A DNA stretch of 64,000 nucleotides from G963663775 sp963663775 (GTDB taxonomy: Bacteria > Bacillota > Clostridia > Oscillospirales > Butyricicoccaceae). How positions within the stretch are numbered: the first letter of the stretch is position 1; each line of letters starts with the position of its first letter. Location of the stretch: assembly GCA_963663775.1 (NCBI GenBank), contig OY760624.1, positions 992,001 to 1,056,000 of the forward strand. The letters run 5' to 3'. The notes under the pieces were generated by a model. It was not told where the DNA came from. It made no database searches and saw only the letters and a program-made list of their open reading frames with translations. A program made the position numbers and the translations under genes. Of the stretch, positions 61,593-64,000 are shown piece after piece.

Positions 61593-61676
61593 TGTGTTGT
61601 TCCATTCCCTTTCTATGCCGTCACCATAGCGTTTTTGATATATTTTCGAAAAAAATCATCTATCGGTTTTCTTTTC

Positions 61677-61705
61677 AGTATACCCAAAGTTCCGGCATCT
61701 GACAA
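61677..61705 (-). promoter_or_regulatory. Promoter of the nucleotidyltransferase gene
   Basis: TTGTCA and TATACT with a 17-base spacer on the minus strand, about 80 bases before the start codon. Confidence 0.7.
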
Positions 61706-61911
61706 GGGTCTTCTGCAGACAATCTCTCCGAAACCCACATGCTATCTTCCATACCCGCAGTCAGCATGTTTCTGCTGTATGCCGTACCGAGCAATTTTCT
61801 CTAAATTGCCAGTGATATTGTCAAAATGACCTTTTTTTTCAGTTGTTCTCCCCTTTTTTTGTGCGAATAGGAAAACCCTTTCATAAGTATTTCACAGAAA
61901 CACGGATAGCA
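61706..61911. other. Spacer between divergent nucleotidyltransferase and pyk promoters
   Basis: No gene seen. A small hairpin GCAATTT/AAATTGC (61791-61809) and T-rich stretches are present, without clear function. Confidence 0.4.
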
Positions 61912-61940
61912 TTGCAAAAGCCCCCATTCGATGTTAAAAT
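61912..61940 (+). promoter_or_regulatory. Promoter of pyk
   Basis: TTGCAA and TAAAAT with a 17-base spacer, followed by a leader of about 225 bases before the pyk start. Confidence 0.65.
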
Positions 61941-61946
61941 GAAAAC

Positions 61947-62173
61947 ATATCACCGTAAAATTCGTATGAAGTTTACAACTAAGGACACACTGCTACCATT
62001 CGGCATCTTTGCCGAACTGCGATGTCTGGTGTATTGGCCCGTTTGTGTCAAATGCACCCATCCTGCAAGCGAATCGCTGTTGGCACTGCGCATATCCCTG
62101 CGAAGTGCCCCGCAAAATTGCTGCATCGATCGTGCAAGACAGTGTTCCAAGAAATGTTGAAAAGAGGTAAAAA
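61947..62173 (+). promoter_or_regulatory. Long structured 5' leader of pyk
   Basis: The leader contains TTCGGCA/TGCCGAA (61999-62016, loop TCTT) enclosed by GGACA and TGTCT, then GGCACT/AGTGCC (62082-62109) with inner pairing. An open frame in this stretch has no coding character. No named riboswitch class was recognised, and no terminator T run precedes pyk. Confidence 0.45.
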
Positions 62174-63613
62174 ATGCGAAAAACAAAAATTATCTGTACC
62201 CTGGGTCCTGCCACTGACAATCCTGCTGTTTTAGAGCAAATGATGCTCTCTGGTATGAATGTCGCCCGCATGAATTTTAGCCATGGCTCTCACGAGGAGC
62301 ACAAGGTGCGCATGGATTTGGTCAAGCAGGTTCGTGCCAAGCTCGGCGTTCCCTGCGGCATCATGCTGGACACACGTGGTCCGGAAATCCGTACCAAAAC
62401 CTACAAAGAGGGCAAAATCGAAATTCAGGATGGTCAGTCCTTCACGCTGACCACACGTGACATCGAAGGTGACAATTCCATTGTATCCATCACCTATACG
62501 GATTTGCCGCTTGACGTGCAGGTGGGCACCCGCATTTTGATTGATGATGGTCTGATTGCATTTGAAGTGACCGAAATCAAGGACGGTACCGATATTGTTT
62601 GCCGCGCGCTCAATGCAGGTCCTCTTTCCAACCGCAAATCCATCAATGTGCCGGGCATCAAGCTCAGCATGCCATACCTGAGCGAAAGCGACCGTGCGGA
62701 TATTGAATTTGGTCTGTCGCAAGGCATCGATTATATTGCCGCCTCTTTCTGCCGCACCGTGCAGGACATGCAGGATTTGAAAGCCATTCTCAAGAAGCAT
62801 GGCAAGGAAGATGTGCAGATTATTGCCAAAATCGAAAATTTGGAAGGCGTGCACAACGCTGAACAAATTCTAACCGAAGTTGCCGGCATTATGGTGGCTC
62901 GCGGCGATTTGGGCGTGGAAGTCCCGTTTGAAGAACTCCCGCAGATTCAGAAGGAACTCATCAAGCTTTGTATTGCACGCGGCAAGCGTGTGGTCACCGC
63001 AACCCAGATGCTCGAATCCATGGCAAAAAACCCTCGCCCGACCCGTGCAGAAGTATCAGACGTTGCCAATGCGGTTTATGACGGCACCAGCGCCATCATG
63101 CTCTCCGGAGAAACCTCTGTGGGCAAATATCCGGTGGAAACCGTACAGACTATGGCAAGCATTGCAGAAAATGCAGAAAAGAATATTCATTATAATCGCC
63201 GCCGTACAACACGTCCGGAATTCCAAGAGCTGAAAATGTCCGGCGACTGCGTGACCAATGCAATTGCGCACGCAACCTGCACCACGGCGCACGATTTGGA
63301 CGCACGCTGCATCGTTGCCTTCACGGTTTCCGGCTCCACTGCACGTGCAGTATCCGGTTTCCGTCCGCAAAACAGCATCATTGGCGCAACGCCGAACGAA
63401 GTGACATTCCATCGTTTGTCCATGTCTTGGGGCGTGTTCCCCGTGCTGTGCGAGCGCCCGACCAGCGCAGATATGCTCTATGAACAGTCCGAACTGTCTG
63501 CCAAGAAGATTGTCGAATGTAAGGCGGGCGATTTAATCGCCATTACCACCGGTCTTCCGGTTGGTCAGGCACGCACCACAAACTCGATGCGTGTTTATGA
63601 AATTAAAAAATAA
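62174..63613 (+). CDS. pyk: Pyruvate kinase
   Basis: Last step of glycolysis, phosphoenolpyruvate plus ADP to pyruvate plus ATP. The 479-residue enzyme has KTKIICTLGPATDNPAVLEQ and MNVARMNFSHGSHEEH at the N-terminus, the active-site IIAKIENLEGVHNAEQIL, and MVARGDLGVEVP, with QMLESMAKNPRPTRAEVSDV. The C-terminal regulatory domain (about 350-478) is present; the extra PEP-utiliser domain of some Bacillus enzymes is absent. SD AAGAGGT lies before the ATG. Confidence 0.97.
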   Translation: MRKTKIICTLGPATDNPAVLEQMMLSGMNVARMNFSHGSHEEHKVRMDLVKQVRAKLGVPCGIMLDTRGPEIRTKTYKEGKIEIQDGQSFTLTTRDIEGDNSIVSITYTDLPLDVQVGTRILIDDGLIAFEVTEIKDGTDIVCRALNAGPLSNRKSINVPGIKLSMPYLSESDRADIEFGLSQGIDYIAASFCRTVQDMQDLKAILKKHGKEDVQIIAKIENLEGVHNAEQILTEVAGIMVARGDLGVEVPFEELPQIQKELIKLCIARGKRVVTATQMLESMAKNPRPTRAEVSDVANAVYDGTSAIMLSGETSVGKYPVETVQTMASIAENAEKNIHYNRRRTTRPEFQELKMSGDCVTNAIAHATCTTAHDLDARCIVAFTVSGSTARAVSGFRPQNSIIGATPNEVTFHRLSMSWGVFPVLCERPTSADMLYEQSELSAKKIVECKAGDLIAITTGLPVGQARTTNSMRVYEIKK

Positions 63614-63641
63614 ATGAGGGATTCTCTGTAAAGGAGATGCC

Positions 63642-64000
63642 ATGAGGCAATTTTTGCGTGCATTACGCCGCTTGCTGTTGGTTGCCATCGTTCTGTCCAT
63701 CCTCATCACTCTGGGGCTCTATGCCTATCGTCTGGTGTTTTCCTATTCTTATGACGGCACACTGGATGAAACGGCCCTCGATGCCAACATCAAGCCTGAC
63801 ACTAGCATTACCAACATCGCACTGTTTGGTCTGGATACCCGTTCCTACGACATCGGCACACGTTCTGACTGCATGATGATTCTGACGGTAGATAACACCC
63901 GCGGCAAGCTCAAGCTCACATCTTTGATGCGGGACAGCCGTGTGCCTATCCCTGGGCATGGAGAAACCAAGCTATGCCATGCCTATACTTATGGTGGTGC
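63642..64000 (+). CDS. LytR-CpsA-Psr (LCP) family protein (3' end outside window)
   Basis: Membrane enzyme that attaches teichoic acids or other glycopolymers to peptidoglycan. Only the first 119 residues are present: a basic start, one membrane helix (about 8-32), and the first LCP segment TNIALFGLDTRSYDIGTRSD followed by CMMILTVDNTRGKLKLTSLM with RDSRV, which holds conserved Asp and Arg residues. SD AAGGAG lies before the ATG. It starts 28 bases after pyk. Confidence 0.93.
   Translation, partial: MRQFLRALRRLLLVAIVLSILITLGLYAYRLVFSYSYDGTLDETALDANIKPDTSITNIALFGLDTRSYDIGTRSDCMMILTVDNTRGKLKLTSLMRDSRVPIPGHGETKLCHAYTYGG

Noticed and set aside
61843..62160. Plus-strand open frame of 105 codons before pyk
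   Set aside because: It has no SD, no similarity to known proteins by eye and covers the promoter and structured leader of pyk.

Overview
The window looks like chromosome from a Gram-positive, low-to-mid-GC anaerobe of the class Clostridia, probably a motile gut-type member of the Oscillospirales. The grounds are a Firmicutes flagellar gene order with FliY, FliW and CsrA, a ctsR-mcsA-mcsB-clpC operon, ecfA1-ecfA2-ecfT-truA, a 2[4Fe-4S] clostridial ferredoxin and FtsK/SpoIIIE. Genus assignment is inference. No rRNA, tRNA or CRISPR array was seen.

Positions 1-26034 hold an almost continuous minus-strand flagellar cluster. In transcription order it reads flgM, flgN, flgK, flgL, a DUF6470 gene, fliW, csrA, a FlgN/FliT-like chaperone, fliD, fliS, flgB, flgC, a CheW gene with an inserted zinc-binding CZB domain, fliE, fliF, fliG, fliH, fliI, fliJ, fliK, flgD, a TIGR02530-type gene, flgE, flbD, motA, motB, fliM and fliY (cut by the window edge). 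Two intrinsic terminators and a sigma-A type promoter isolate the CheW-CZB gene and split the cluster between flgC and fliE. One plus-strand gene with a PilZ-like C-terminus interrupts the cluster, converges on csrA, and has a leader hairpin that pairs with its own ribosome binding site. Flagellin, fliL, flhA/flhB, fliP/Q/R and the main che genes are not in the window.

Positions 26369-49127 carry a ParA-type ATPase with a ComFB-domain protein, a divergent LysR regulator and YeiH-type transporter, RNase R, an SDR enzyme, a ClpE-like unfoldase, and a minus-strand run of methyltransferase, small membrane protein, ecfA1, ecfA2, ecfT, truA, a DUF5711-like protein and CvpA. Then come an Lrp/AsnC regulator with a terminator-like leader, a zinc-ribbon membrane protein, a Cof-type HAD phosphatase, UppP, FtsK/SpoIIIE, a flavin reductase-like protein and a YbjN-like protein.

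Positions 49219-64000 carry a copper-amine-oxidase-N-domain secreted protein, an unknown membrane protein, a complete IS3-family (IS150-group) element inserted into the hairpin of the terminator of a cation:proton antiporter gene, the CtsR heat-shock operon with two CtsR boxes around its promoter, ferredoxin, secG, two small unknown genes, a sugar-nucleotidyltransferase-like gene, pyruvate kinase with a long structured leader, and the start of an LCP-family cell-wall ligase.

The parts most worth a second look are the CheW-CZB fusion, the PilZ-like gene and its leader beside csrA, the ParA-ComFB pair, the terminator split by the IS element, and the Lrp and pyk leaders. No clearly new defence or mobile system was found.
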